Assembly: GCA_013368315.1 (NCBI GenBank)
Contig: JAACJM010000257.1
Coordinates: 1 to 64,000, forward strand
DNA: 64,000 nt
Reading direction: 5' to 3'
DNA from: Tetrapyrgos nigripes
Lineage: Eukaryota; Basidiomycota; Agaricomycetes; Agaricales; Campanellaceae
In this document: positions 38,510-51,892 of the stretch, piece by piece
How positions within the stretch are numbered: the first letter of the stretch is position 1
Layout of the letters: each line of letters opens with the position of its first letter
Notes under the pieces: generated by a model
The model's database searches: none
What the model saw: the letters and a program-made list of their open reading frames with translations, nothing else
What the model was told of the DNA's origin: nothing
Made by a program: the position numbers and the translations under genes

Positions 38510-39640
38510 CCAATCATAGTGCACGCTGAGGCTCAGGTTATTGGAGGACTCGGAGTAGCATCCACAATGAGTTCAGCCCGAGTAAATCTCCATTAACTAG
38601 AAAATAAGACGGACCATATAGCAGACGCATTACGTGTTTGTACGCGTCTAACCATGCCAACATTCACGTGATGCAAAATTGCTGACGCATGGTGTTGACG
38701 TGTCCCGTCAACGTGTCAACACTGCTTCTTCCTCCAACCTTCTTCTACTCTCCTCCTTTCTGACCTGTGCCCCAACCACAGTATCCACAGACCGCCCAGC
38801 TCTACAGCCAGAATAAGCCCTACTACCCCTCACCAATCAGTGGTTCTCCATACCAGCTTGATACCTGCCCCATCGCCTATCCGCAGCATGCATCATCCAT
38901 CTTCATTGGCTATAATAAGTACCTCAATCCTGCCCATCTGCATCCCTGCTATGCTGCATGATCACTCCCAACCATAACATTGACCCACATCAAACAGATG
39001 AAGTAAAGAACTAATTAGACTCATTTGTGCATGTCATTCTTTATATGTACCCAGACTGATATCTGGCTGGATACTTTCTTCCCTCAGCTGCAGGTTTCCA
39101 GCCCTCCTTGCATGTGCTCAAGCATCCCATTTATTCATATTCCGATCAATCGCACAATATTCGTAAGGTATTCCAGGGTATTCCCTGTGTTCACAGATAG
39201 CTGGTGGTCATTGTGTGGGTGTAAGGAAGTAGTAGGGAATTGGGGGCCGGGGTGAGCATGTTTTAAAGTGTCTATATCATTTGTATCTGAACAATTTGTC
39301 ATACATATCATTGTGGTTGTACATCCAGCAATATATGTATTATTTCAGAAGCTCAGACCCTCAGACCAGAGCTGTGGTGCTTTTATTAGATGCCACTAAG
39401 GGCAGACAAGGAGGAGGAGGAGTTTATTACTGGCTTTGGACCAAGGGATGATGCACCAGGTCTTGCAGCAGCAGAAGACTGGTAGAAGATGCCACATTTG
39501 CATAGTGTATGGTACTTACTTGATTAAGAAGTTGTGGACCTACCATGGACCTTGGTAAAAAGTCATGGACCTTGCCTGGTACATGGCCTAAATAAGGCCT
39601 GAGTGTCATATGCATCTTATCGATAGCTATGGTTATTTTG
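38510..39640. other. Mostly intergenic; one Pro/Tyr/Gln-rich frame at 38767-38961
   Basis: The short plus-strand frame at 38767-38961 ('YPQTAQLYSQNKPYYPSP') follows a plausible acceptor (ccccaaccacag). It may be an exon of a low-complexity protein like the cargo genes of the neighbouring elements. Nothing else is recognised. Confidence 0.35.
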
Positions 39641-39715
39641 GTGGTAAGTTTTATAAAGTGCTCATGATTGAACCATAGCTTTTATAAAATGTTTTGCAGG
39701 GTTACGCCATGGATT

Positions 39716-41445
39716 TTATAAAACCCCCGCGTCATGTGGTGGAGCAGGACACTCCAGTAGGTAGTGGTGTACAGTTTCTGGGGCCTGACGGCAGCATGGG
39801 CAGGTAGGGGAGTCAGTCTTGGTGATGTTGTATAGATGTTTCTGCAGTGGCACATGTCCAGTGCGTAATTGGGTAAGTAGACTGGTGTGGCGGCATGGAA
39901 GTCCCTTAAGGCTTAACAAGCTTGAGATAGCTCCTGCTTGCCTTGGTAGCACCTGCTGGGTCAATGGACTGGAATGACCGATATCTCAGAGATCGATCTC
40001 ACTGTTTGTCATGTTTAGCCTCGAGACAATGGCGAAAGACTCGTACTGTAGCAGTGCAACTGCATGGTAGGCATTTGTGTAGTTGTTTGGGGAGGTCTCT
40101 TTGTGGACTAGTACATCCCTGTGATGCCTTCTTCACTTCTCGATCTGCAGGATATGGTAACTCGCAAATGGGGGTGAGTGTGATGAGTATGGTATGGAAT
40201 ATGTCATGAAGGTAGTGTGCTGGGCTGCCATTATTGCTGCTGTGTTGTCTACCCATATTGACAATGAGGTTGGCCGTGCTGCCTTCATGAGCATGTGGAG
40301 GGCTAGAATCAGCCCTATGCACTCCCCTTCATAGACCTTGTGATTGTTCTCACTGTCCAGGTGGTATCGAAGTGCTCCTTTGTATTGTCCGTCTCAGTAG
40401 TATACTGCTGATGCTCCAACTCCTCTGTCCTTGCCTGACCCATCTGTGAAAAACTGGAACCTTGCCTTATCCTCCCTCAATGCCTCCATTGCTGCCTCCT
40501 TATCGTCCCATACTCGTAACTCCAGATTTAGGTCCCACTGTGCTGTGAACCGGCCTTTTGGTCCAGTTGGAGGTTGGGTCTCATCACAGGCTGACCTAAT
40601 CCTTTACACCCTGGTCTTCACCTCCATTCACCATGAACTCCGGAGACTGAAAGTCATCAAAGACAAGAGTTGTTTGATGATTCGCATACCGGTGCTGTAA
40701 CCAATCCACTATCTCCATTGGCACTCCCATGATGTGGTCAATTAGAAGGTGTATAGAGTCTGTAGTGTTGCGTCCTGGCTGAGCACCAAATTGTAGTGCT
40801 GGAAGAAGACCGAGAATTCTGCACACTTGATGATGTCATCCGCTGCACAACTATTAGCCAGTCACTGGGTGCAAACACTTGTAATTCCTTGGATATACAG
40901 AGGAATTACACAAGACTTACACTAGTACACTCAATATGTAAGTCCACTTGACTTACTGAAGTATTACCAAAGACCACTGTGAGACTTCATGCCTTACAAT
41001 AGTCATATATAATTGTTCTATTTTTCTTGGTCTCTGGTAATACTTCAGTAAGTCAAGTGGACTTACATATTGAGTGTACCAGTGTAAGTCTTATGTAATT
41101 CCTCTGTATATCCAAGGAATTACAAGTGTTTGCATCCAGTGAGTCGTCCGTGACCATTTGAGAGGACGATTGGTCGCCACGCTCCTGCCTGTCTGTAATC
41201 TGGTTTGCCCGGTTTCCTCAGGATAATTGTCTCATTGAGAGACCAGTCATTGGGGTAGATTTCGAGGTTGTAGGTAGCACGATGGATGGGTCCTAGGTAT
41301 GGGACAATGATGTATCTGGCAGCCTTGAACAAGTCATTGGGTATTGTTCCTGGTCTGGTGGCCTTGCCGTTCTTCATCTTGTTGATGGCAAGGGAGATTT
41401 GGTGGTTGGAGGGTGGTACAAACTTCCAGGCTGGCTGAGGGTATC
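39716..41445 (-). pseudogene. LINE (non-LTR retrotransposon) remnant: RT, RNase H and zinc-knuckle parts
   Basis: On the minus strand, from 41445 downward, come an RT N-terminal region ('ILRKPGKPDYRQAGAWRPI'), the 'LLPALQFGAQPGRNTTDSIHLL' part of the fingers/palm, an RNase H domain ('FFTDGSG', 'YEGECIGLILALHML', 'IWVDNTAAI') and the C-terminal zinc-binding 'CPCCRQAPETVHHYLLEC'. This order is that of fungal Tad1/I-like LINEs. There are frameshifts, a TGA stop in RNase H (40394-40396), deletions in the RT core, and a MITE at 40863-41141. The endonuclease and 5' region are missing. Confidence 0.8.
40860..41144. mobile_element. 279-bp MITE with ~114-bp TIRs and AGT duplication
   Basis: The element spans 40863-41141. 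It starts CACTGGGTGCAAACACTTGT and ends with the complement of CACTGGATGCAAACACTTGT. The arms are about 114 bp with only a few mismatches. AGT flanks both sides (40860-40862, 41142-41144). Removing the element and one AGT makes the LINE reading frame continuous. CACTG ends plus a 3-bp duplication suggest the CACTA group. Confidence 0.85.
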
Positions 41446-42617
41446 TTGCACCTGCTGGGATAGTGGATAATTACTTAGCAGCATGTACTACTATATGGAT
41501 GTATAATGACCTGAATATACTGACGCCGTCCAGGGACATTCTCTGCCCATATCAGCTTAATGGCTGAGCCTTTGAGTCAAGCTTTGACTACACAGGCAGA
41601 CAATCTGGTGCACCTCAGGCTAAACTTGGGACCTTGAAACTAAGTTCCGAATGAGGTGCTCTTCAGTGTCACTTTTGCAATTAGAGCCTCCACGTCTACT
41701 GAGCCTGGGCTTCAAATTTTTTGGCCTGAGCATCAATCCTATGGAGCACACATCCGCGCCTTACCAATTGTTTGTTTCCTTATTCCAGTTCACCCAATCG
41801 TAAAAACCAGTTTATTTCTATGGAACGAATGTTTTACAAGTAATAATGGATGTATTTATGCCCTAGAGTGTCCTGCCTTTTCACCATTCCCTGTAATAAA
41901 TGTCATTAGTGGAAAAGAATGCATCTTTATCAGAAAACATACCTTTGCAAGTAAATTGTAGAACCGACAATCTAACAAAGAGTGGAAAGGAGATGATAGT
42001 AAAAATTAGAACCATTGAAGTTCAGGACCAGGCAGGTTTTACTTGAGGACTTGGACGTCAAAGAGACCTTGAGCATTCGCAATGTTGAAGAGTTGCAGCC
42101 TTCATTTGAGGACTTTGATCTTGAAGAGTTGCAGCCTTCATTTGAGGATTTTGATATTGAAGAGTTGCAGCCCTTGACAAGGAATTGATGTCCAATAGCG
42201 TCTTGCGGCCTTGAAGATAGTATGTCTTGAAGCGCCACCTGAGTGTTCTAGGGACGATTGAAGTCTTGACGAAAATCTGAATTGTTGCAAACGACTTGAG
42301 GCTAGTAGTTGAGGCCTGTTTACCTGCTCTGAAATGAACAGAGATCAAACACGCAGTGCAAGGAGAAATGGAAACAATCAGCAGCCAGCACATACCCAAA
42401 GGAAGGAGGCAGAAGAAAATCGGGTGGACTGGTGAAGTCCAACATGCCAACAACAAGGACAAACAAATCACCACTGTGACACCAGTCCACAACGTGTCAA
42501 CTTGGCATCAACAGAAGCAAATTTTAGGCATTCTGTGCGCGTCGATGCGCTTTCCAGTCATTTCAAATGGATTGTTTACAAGAATGAAGATTAATTGGTA
42601 AGATTTACTTGGATAAG
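41446..42617. other. Intergenic or element flank, no supported gene
   Basis: No coding frame is convincing. A minisatellite at 42062-42180 is listed separately. The left end of the Plavaka-type element should lie here but I could not find its terminal repeats. Confidence 0.4.
42062..42180. repeat. Minisatellite, three ~37-bp units
   Basis: The unit ttgaagagttgcagcctt followed by catttgagga(c/t)tttgat is repeated nearly three times. It lies near the left side of the Plavaka-type element. Confidence 0.7.
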
Positions 42618-44461
42618 CTACATACAGCCGTAGTTTGACCACTTTTTACAGTATTGCAACGTTGTAACAGCTTGATTGAAGTATTGGAACATCGTTGCAG
42701 CCTGTCCAGTCATACCTGGCATTCCTGGAGGAGCAGCAGGACTTTGGGAGGTGGTTTGCAGCACTGGCAACTGTCCAAATGGGGAGGTTTGAGCTGCCTC
42801 AGCCAACGCCTGGAGGTTGTTGTCGAGAACAGGGGCTGCTGCTGACTTAAAGCCTGCGTTGTCATATCTCATGAGTTCGTCAAGGTATCTGGTGAAGAAA
42901 CAAGTATATGGTGAGTCCCATGCTATCAAGATTTCATTATATGAACTCACGATTTCCAACCGTCGTCAGTAATCTTTTGTCCATAAAGTTTCTTCAACTC
43001 CTGAAAGCGTTTGTCAACATGACTCCAGAAGTCCTCTCCCTTTGCTACCCTTCCACCTGCAGCCGCCTTCTTGTGTTTCGCCGATCTCACCCTCTTCACA
43101 GGACACTAGAGCTATTGGTGAGAATTCATTCTTAGTATTGAATCAGGAGAGGCTCACCTCGGTATTTTCATCTCCAGGAGCTTCGTTGGACACTGCCCCA
43201 CCGATACATTCATCTTCGTTGCTCAAGAGTATATCATCAAAGTTATCAACAATGAACCAGCGCTATACAAGGGTCAGCCAACATTTCCTCAACATTCAGC
43301 GGCAACAACATACCAAGAATGCAAAATTTACGAGAATTAACTGTTTGTTGTGCTTGGGGCCTCCAGGACAACGGTATGTCTTGTTCATTAAGTGAGTGAA
43401 GTCAACCAGGTTCATTCCTGTCTCAACTCCATTCAAGAGCTAATAGTATTTCAGTACTTGCATCAGCGTCGGACAGACCTGATGTTACTCACCGATTCCC
43501 TCATATTGTTCCTTACACTGGAACATACTGTGGAGATAGTACTCTGGAGAGTTTTCTCCTTTGCTGGATTGCCAAAGATATTCACGTACTGCATCGTACT
43601 CGCATTCTTCTTCAACGTGTCCTGTCCAGCAGGTGAGTACAATGCATATTTATGACAGAAACGCTTCCAAACTCACAAATACCTCGTCATCCATGTCATG
43701 ATAGCATGCGATCAAGGGATTGTATATGACGTCCTGGGCAATAATGTGGACATTTTTCTTTTGGTGGTATGTCAGTTACTTTTTTGTTGTTGCAAGTTGC
43801 GAAACACTCACAGTCTGTTCCTTGTTTAGCTCGAAGGATGCTTCCAATGTCATCTTGATGTCCTTCACCACTGCCCTCAGACTCTCTGCAGTGTCATCAC
43901 CCTCGAAACACATATTGAAGAGCGAGAACTGGACAGTGAGCATGTAGACATGCATGATCAATTCCGCAGTCTTAACACCCTGGTCGATAGAAGCAAGCTA
44001 TGTACGAGCGATTAGTCGAGATGCAAAAATGGGAGAGATGGCAACACACATACTTGCACAAAGGTGTGTAAATTATTTCGTTGAGGATCTTTTAGATTAA
44101 AGTCCTTTGCTAGTTGGTCAATTACCTGTGGTGGTAGAGCGACACGTGAAGGTGCTGGTGTAGGTGGTTGCAGACTGTACAATGGCGATGATGGTGTACC
44201 AAGGTTGTCTGGTCAGAGGACAATGCGAGACGATGATGCCGTACCAAGGTCGTCTGGTCGGAAGATGGTGCGAGACAATGCAGAGCCTAGAGGTGGCATG
44301 TCATATAGGTCCTCATCAGCGTTGTGGCTGGTGTAGGAGTGCTGAATGCGAGAATCTCAGGAGGATGGGGTGGGTGTATAGGGCATCGTGGGTACAGGGC
44401 CAGTCTCTCTGGAGTTGTTGCCGATGCTAGGCGTGTGGTTCAGGATGTTGTCAAAGGGCAT
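42618..44461 (-). pseudogene. Plavaka-element companion protein, with two TGA stops
   Basis: From the ATG at 44461 the frame encodes a Ser/Pro/Thr-rich N-terminus with a repeated '(R)PDDLGT' segment. A helical region follows ('VIDQLAKDFNL', 'LIMHVYMLTVQFSLFN'), then 'NIFGNPAKE'-like, 'GGRVAKGEDFW' and 'WKSYLDELMRYD' motifs. I know these as a hypothetical protein that often accompanies Plavaka transposases in Agaricomycetes. Several short introns are evident (for example with exon ends near 44049 and 43806). In-frame TGA codons at 44357-44359 and 44213-44215 break the first exon. Function is unknown. Confidence 0.55.
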
Positions 44462-44648
44462 GGTTGGGAAAAGGTGGGTCGTTTGGAATACGTCCCAGTC
44501 TTTTATAAGGACACATATATGTGTTTGTATTTGGTTTTCGACGTGGTCTTCTTGAAAGAAAATCAACGAGAGATGCGTTGGTCCAGGAGGTTTTATTTGC
44601 ACTTATGTGTCTTCCACGTTTGAGAGCTCTTGACCATCGTCTCTCACC

Positions 44649-45380
44649 ATGCCCAAGCTGGAACTTGAAGGTAAATGATTGCACTACCTGCCATTACTAT
44701 GTGTCTGACTGTTTATTTTACAGGAGATTGTACTGATCGTGCATCACACATAGTGGAACTCTGCCACTTTGCACCACCAGTCAATGAAGCCGATCTTGAG
44801 CACCATTGGACGACTGATGCAGACCCAAGTTTTGACAGTGATCACGATGAAGCTAACCCCAGCTGGAAGTATGTTGCTGTCACCCTACCTTTCCCTACTC
44901 GTAAACTGACCAACAAATTAGTGAGACTTGGCCAGATCTCACTCTATGGGAAATCAAGTGTATTGCTGCAAGTATGCATAAACACTGTAAGTCTATTCTT
45001 TTTGTACCAGTGTAGCACAATTCCTGAGTATGCATGTTTCACCAGCTGAGAAGAAATGGGCCACTCGTCACTCAGAACTTGAACGCCACAACGCCGACCT
45101 TCAGAAGACACTTCGCAATTTGCAAAGCAAGTTCGAAAAGCTGCAGCGCTGCCACTGGGAGCTTTCGCTCAAAGTTGTCATCAACCACCAGGATACTCTT
45201 GACTTGCGACCTGTATTACAGTCAGTCAGCAACAGACTTATTCGCAGTGCCCAGGACAATCTGAAACACACTCAGGAATACTCCTGCCTACTTCATCAAG
45301 CCACTAACATGGATACGTGTGACTTGGCCTCGGACATGGTGTCCGTCGAATGCAGCTATAAAGGAATGGAAGATTTATAA
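44649..45380 (+). CDS. Plavaka-element companion protein with coiled coil, 198 residues
   Basis: Four exons (44649..44670, 44724..44868, 44922..44986, 45016..45380) splice in phase to 198 residues without stops. The N-terminal part is acidic; 'WPDLTLWEIKCIAASMHKH' and 'VSPAEKKWA' are followed by a charged coiled-coil stretch ('LERHNADLQKTLRNLQSKFEKLQ'). It sits between the other companion gene and the transposase, transcribed toward the transposase. No function is known. It appears intact, unlike its neighbours. Confidence 0.6.
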
Positions 45381-45411
45381 TGCCTAGTAAGATATGTAGT
45401 ACAGAAAATGC

Positions 45412-48400
45412 TCAATGTTGATAATAATGCTGTCTAGAAGGATCTTCAGCCACATTGGGTTCTGAGAAATGTGTGGATTGAGAAAGTGGAGAAGGTGCGA
45501 GCTGGAATGTATGTAAATACTGCTGGTGTATGGAATTATATGCATACTGACTCTGGGATGGAAGCACTGAAGAGTGCATACTGAGGGGAGAAGGAATTGG
45601 CCAAAACAAGTGTGAGTGTGCGTGATTGGCCAAACCAGGCATAGAGCTATTTACCTGCATTGAACGAGGACTTGCTATTTGTGGGGGAGGATAGAGAGAT
45701 TGCGAAAGCTGCTGTGAAAAACCCTGTGATGGATGCAAGTGGGTACGAGACAATGGTCGAGGTGGAATAGGATTGGGTGCGCTGTGGTGTGAAGGAATAG
45801 GCAACGGCAGCATGGGAGGTGGAAGAGATGACGGGTGGTCTGGTGCAATAGATAGGTCTGCTGAGCTAGCTTGATTGGCTGTCTGTTTCTTTTTCTTCCG
45901 CTGATCTATCTTGCGGTGAACACTGGCCTCGATTACTGTTCGGCTGTCCAATAACGAAGGTTTGATGTGCAATTTCTGGACATGAACCGCGTCTCGCATT
46001 TGTGCCGTATTCAGAACAACGTCAGTGACGTCGCTGCAATGGACAACTCCACCCCGCAGTTGCGTGGTCCTCTGGCGTTCCTGCATAACTGGCAGTATAT
46101 TCTGAATGCTACACTTATGCTGGACACAATCATGTTGGACGTTGACTGTACAGAGAATGTCCTGGATGTATTTAATCAGTAAAGTTTGAAATTAAGGGAA
46201 AATAACGATATTTTACCGATAAAGGAAGGCACATAAACTCATCCGTCCGTTGAAGTCGAGGCATTCCATGAGCAGATAGCGTCAGCCCAATGGATAAGTT
46301 TTCGGCAAGTATAAAGTCTGGGTGTCTTCCTTCGAGTGCTCGCCTATTGATTGAAAGAATCTCTGTAACTTGGGCAATTGATATGAATGGATGGGTACAA
46401 GATCGCAACGCAACATAGTTTCCAACTGAGCACTTGTCTGCATTGTTGAGAATGACTGTTTTTACTTGACGAACCCGTCTAGACTGTGCCTCACCATCTG
46501 GAAACCTTCTTCCAGTCTGAGTATTTCCAAAGTCCTGATCTGTAGCTTTCAGATCGAGTGTACATGTACCTGCAGATTGGGTTAAAAATAATCAACCGTC
46601 ACATGAGAATCAATGCGTACCTGCAGCAATGACTTTGGGTGGATGTGGCAAACCCAAAGTAGTATGACCAAGCACATCTTTTGACCAAGATATGGTCTCT
46701 TTGACACTTTTTCCCGCTGTAGCCCAATGATCCCTCTTAAAGAGGCCACCACGAAAATAACGCTGTACATCTGTGATGTGCTGGCACTGTGGGAGATCAG
46801 CGTTTTCGAAGGTGGAAGTGGATGAGACAAACTCAGAGACTTTCTCTCGCAAGAGAAAACATCCATCACTGAGAATGTGTCGAAGACGATTTTGCTTCGC
46901 AAAGGCCCATGCAATATCATGAGAGGGTGCTTGGCGATTGGAGTGTACACTTTTTGCACGTATTATTGGATTATACAACTCGAATACTTCTGTCGCAAAA
47001 AGCAGATATGGTCCAGTAAATGAACGAGAATGTGGAATTTGGGTTTATTGAACCAGCGAACAGTCCATTGTGCTGCGCACAGTAAGAAGTTTTGGATCTC
47101 GTTTTCAAGGGTCTTCTGTATAGTAGTGTTTGATTAGTTGAAAATTTGAAGAACATACCAAGTATGACAGAAGATCTTCAATTGTAGGTTGCCATACAAG
47201 TGGTACCAGCTTCGAAAGTGCTAACCACGTTTGATAGCAGTCACCCTTGACAAAGTCTTTCAAGACAAAGAGAGCTGCCTGAGATATCTTGTGGAAATCA
47301 GAGCCTGTTAGGGAGCCGTAATAGGTCACGAGTGTATGTCCAGAGAGTTTGCCGTCTAGTCCGAGCCCATCAACGTCCAAAGAAAACAGCTGAACAATGA
47401 GCTGCTGCTTCTTTTCAGTGTTCTTGCCAATTTGATTCTGTATCACATCCCTCCACATGTACTTGAGGAAACCCAGCAAAATGACATGTAGAATCTCAAA
47501 TGATGTATCTGAATGAGGGTCCAACCCTGTGAAATGTCAGTACATCCTCAGAAGAGTTTGCACTGTTAACTTACCGCGAAGTCACCACACTGGACTCATG
47601 GTCTCACGTGGTAGGCCAGCAATGACGCTCTGAAGGGCTGTTCACTTATTGGCTACACTCTTCTGCCCTTATAAGAATCTAATAGGCGATTGATGAAGAA
47701 CATCTGGTATGTGTCCTTGATGCCCATCTCAGTCCTCATCTTCTTCAGTTTTGTTGCCACTCCGACATCAGACTTAGCCTCATTGAAATGTGTTTCCAAA
47801 GTTCGGATAGTCTCCACTTTTGTTCGGTGGTGGTTGGGCTTTAAAAAATAACATGAGAACAGTTAACAATTGAAATATAAGAAAGAAAGAATACCTTGAT
47901 AAAGTTCGACACACGAACGATCATACCTTCCAAACTCTTCACAAACTTTCTGCGCTTTGACTTGCTTTTGGAGCCCCTCGAGGCAGCACTGGCATTACTT
48001 GTTGCACTATCAACTGAACCAGTGTCTGAATCACTGTCAGATCCTCCCGAATCAGATGCTGCTCTTGTAGACGTTGCTCGTGGTCCTGTCAGTTCAGCCG
48101 CTGCATCTTTCCCTTTGATGTGACAATTCCGATAAAAGAATTTGCCTTGCAATCTAATATGGCATGCAAATTTGCTTTGCATTGGATTACCTCCCAATAA
48201 CACCAAAACAGAGATGATGAGTAGGACGGGCGACTCTGTCACTGAGTCCCAAGCCCAGATTCCATGTTCCTGGCCATCTCTGTCAAACTATTAGTCAAAC
48301 TGAGTTCGAGAAAAAGAGCAAACACTGACTGTATTTGGTCAGCTATACCATCAAGCATCTCAAGTGGAGGGGCTGTGTTAGATGTGCAAAGGAAGTGAAC

Positions 48401-50218
48401 GTTGTATTCTTTTGAAGAGTGTTCACGAGATAGTCCAGCTAGCGTGAATAAAAAGCTGTTGTGCTCATTCCAGCGTTTCGAAACGTTACCCGAAGTGTCA
48501 TCACAATACATCCAAATTGGTACTGCGAGACACTGTGCACCGTTTGCACGCTGCTGCCAGGGATTCCCCAGGGAAGGATTAGTGATTTCCCATTTCGATA
48601 GAGTTGGAGGAGTGGTGGAGTTATCCAAGACATCTTTAAAAGTTCACGGCAAACTGGGTTTCCATCAGTCAACTTACCATCAATCCTAGTTACATCAACA
48701 AGATCAGGGTATAGAGCACGGTCAGTGGCAAGCTCTGGAAACAGTTTGAGGAATTGGTCTTGATGGACTTCGAATCGAGCATCCCCCTTTATGACTCTCC
48801 ACGCCTTTTCACCTCCCAGACACATGATCTGCTCAAGCTTCCAGCAAAGAGCATAAAAGTCTCCTTTCCGAGTAAACCAACGGTGTGGCATGCATAGTGT
48901 CCCACTCCGCAACATTGCCGGTTCGAAAACGTAAAAGTCTCCTGCTTGTAGTCATACCATTGGGCCCAACTCTTCATCAGGTACCTCTTCCAACCAGTGA
49001 GTGGCTTGCCTGGCTTCCAATAAATAGGACCCAGAATCTTCAGGGTAGAAGGACAGATGTGGACCGACTTGGGGATTGGACATTTCCTGATATATCTCAG
49101 ACCAGAGCGGGTCTAGTTAGGAAGTATTACACTCACCTGGGAAATAATGTCTGCGATACTATTCACATAGTATGTGTATCCAAAGGCTCCTTTATACCGA
49201 AATGTTTGGATACCGACTTGACAGTTGGTACCTCGTCAACACCATTGAATTTTAGAAGCCATACAAACAAGTCGAGTTGGCGGACAGAGAATACAGAACA
49301 GGGCAAATGCATTAGCATGTCAAGAGTGCAAGACTGGAAAAGCATGTTAGTATCTTTTCGGCAAACATGTGTGTAACAACGTACAACACGATCAGGCCAG
49401 GGAAACCACTCTGGAGACTGAAAATTGGAATCGTCTCTGCGTTGCCGTTTGCTTGTTGGAGGCTCAAAAGCGTCCGTTCCTAATGAAAGGGAAGGTCAGT
49501 ATACTACAACAGAGGGAATGGAATTTAACTGACCTCGTTCTGCATCACTGTCTTGACTATGCATTGACCTTTCATCACATTCATCGTCTGAGTCAATACT
49601 ATCTGGCCCATGTTCGAAAATATGCAGCATAGACTCAGTCAAAGACTGGACGGTCTCCTGTTCATGGGAGCTTGAGAATTCCGGTTGCATGTCATCCAGC
49701 TTGCTCCAATCAATAGATACGCCAGGATGCAGCTCGGGGAATCCAGGAAAGTCAGAAAAACTAGACAGAGGCAGTAAGAATTCCTTGGGAGCCTCAGTGG
49801 AACCGAGGGTCTGCATGAGGGGGGTCGCAGCAACATCAGCCCAAGACATAACTGGGACACCTGTGGCTACTGACGGACCACTGGGATCCTGTTTGTTGAA
49901 GTCGGAGGCGGCTTTCTCAAGTCGGTGGAGATGCTTTTTCGTGTTTTTGATATGCTTGTCGAAAGTTTGGTGTTTCGCTGTCTTGTATCTATCTTGGGTT
50001 ACACCACACAGAATGCACTCGATCAGCCATTCGCCATTCTTGTGTTCTAAACTCCAGACTAAAAGGTGGTCAGCAACTCCTTCCAGGAGGAAAAGAAAGG
50101 GACTTGCCTCTGGCGTCATCATATCCTGATGGATGCGAAGATGACATGGCAAAGCAAATTGGAAATTACATCTTACATCGGTCCATCTCCAAATTTGAGT
50201 AGAAGCAGGGTGTATCAT
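45412..50218 (-). pseudogene. Plavaka-type transposase, degraded
   Basis: The order matches fungal Plavaka transposases: an N-terminal zinc-finger-like part ('CILCGVTQDRYKTAKHQTFDKH'), 'EWFPWPDR', 'CTLDMLMHLPCSVFS', 'YCDDTSGN', 'HNSFLFTLAGL', 'YNVHFLCTSN', 'IWAWDSVTESP', 'FACHIRLQGKFFYRNC', 'EILHVILLGFLKYMWRD', 'LTGSDFHKI', 'PIIRAKSVHSN', and a low-complexity C-terminus. Many short introns are recognisable (for example after 50177 and around 48640). Breaks include a frameshift near 49200, TGA at 48952-48954, a shift near 47660, TGA at 47642-47644 and 47582-47584, and a deletion near 47005. An RNase H-fold enzyme would be expected if intact. Confidence 0.85.
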
Positions 50219-51892
50219 TGCTGAGTGACTGTGATGAATATGTACTGTATACGATATGAGTACTAATGAAATTGGAAGGAGGTTGGAAACTACAAAGAGG
50301 ACGAATCCTCAAGAATGCAGCAAAGACGAGAGCTGTTTGCGAATTCATAACAACTCCTGCCAAGCTACAAGTGCGAATGAGCTTAAAACAGACACAGACA
50401 GCTAAAAGAAATACGCACTAAGGTTCACCGAAACCACTACACTGAAAGCACTATACTCTCTGGACAAGTTAGTTTGCACCAGTTCAATTGTTTCTGGTTA
50501 CAGTACCAGCGGATCACCCAGCCAGTATAACGACCCCAGGAGAGCTGCAACAAGAGGTTTTGGTCAGAGAAGGGACGAGAAAGCGATCGGAAGGAAAAGA
50601 AAAGGCTTCCCTTGAAGGATTGTTGTACAACTGTGGCATCACCAAAAGCCCAGATACATCTAGATACCTTTATTAGTGCCCAATGCCTGTAATGAGGATG
50701 CCACATGACTAGGCCTTTATGTGACACTCTAAGATTGCGAGGACCAAAATGATAGATGGGCTTTAGATACATTAATTGAGTACTTGTCTTGAGAAGCTCT
50801 GGAATGATTGAAAGCAATGTAAAGACTATCAATGACTACACACCTGATGGAGCTCCAAAATAATTCATGACTACTTCCATGGTCCTAACAAATTGCTTAC
50901 TGTGTCATAGCTATGAAGAGTGTAGAGCCGTCTACAGTTGATCAACAGTTGTTCACTTTGTCAAGCCTGCAAATGATTGAGTGCCCTCCAAAGATCGACA
51001 AGGATGTTTGGGTGGTTGAGCCTGCAAAAGGATTTAGAGCCATTCAAAGGTTGCAAAGGATTTGAAGCCAGTTAAAGGTTGGCAAGGATTCAGAGCCATT
51101 CAAAGGTTGCAAAGGATTTGAAGCCAGTCAAAGGTTGGCAAGGATTTACGGTCATCTAGAGGTGAATGAGGATTTAGAGCCACTCAAAAGTCAGCAAGGA
51201 TTTTTCACCTTTTCAAATATCCAAATGATCTTGTAAGTCTTGAAGCTATAAGAGTGTTTTGCGGTTAGTGAAGGGGTGATAGGATCATGACCATTTCAGT
51301 TCTCCATCGGGATTTGTCACCTTAAAAGAGACATCAGGCCTTGAACATTGTATGGACCATTCAACACATATACAGTCAAAACAATCCATAAATTCATTAC
51401 AACGAATAGTAATCAATATACAGCAGTAAGCATAGGGACAATGACAATGGAGCTATGATCCAATAATGAGGACATGTGATGCTAGAAGAGAGTGATAGGA
51501 ACAAATGATACAAAGAAGCTTAAGGGAAAGGGCTAGTGATATAGGTGGATAGCAAAACGAACAGAAGGGAAAAGCGGTGGTGATCCAAGATCAGGCGAGG
51601 AGTGTGAGCATCAAGAAAGATATCATGTGGTAGTACACTAGTACCAGTTGCAGTATTCACTGGCAGAGCGTCGAGTAATGATCATGAGAGAAATACGTCA
51701 ATCAAAGGCAATAGGACAGGACGAGTAAAAGAATAAACTCACTGAAGAGAAGAAAAATGATCTGGATGTCAATGGGAAAGGAAAGAGAGTTGATGAAACA
51801 AGCAATCGGGGCAAGGCAAAGAAACCTGGAAACAACATCAATGCATATATCAACAGAAGTAGAACGAAGACACTCACTCTAGTCATAAGCAA
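50219..51892. other. Intergenic or element flank with a minisatellite
   Basis: No supported gene. It contains the minisatellite at 50995-51200 and probably the right end of the Plavaka-type element, which I could not delimit. Confidence 0.4.
50995..51200. repeat. Minisatellite of ~27-bp units
   Basis: The alternating units aaaggatt(t/c)agagccattc and aaaggatttgaagccagt, each followed by aaaggttg, are repeated about seven times in total. The 54-bp dimer is repeated almost exactly twice. Confidence 0.75.

Noticed and set aside
41463..41961. Plus-strand ORF of 101 codons at 41656-41961
   Set aside because: No domain, no splice context and no codon pattern supporting it.
45967..46182. Plus-strand ORF of 71 codons
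   Set aside because: Antisense to the conserved C-terminal part of the Plavaka transposase.
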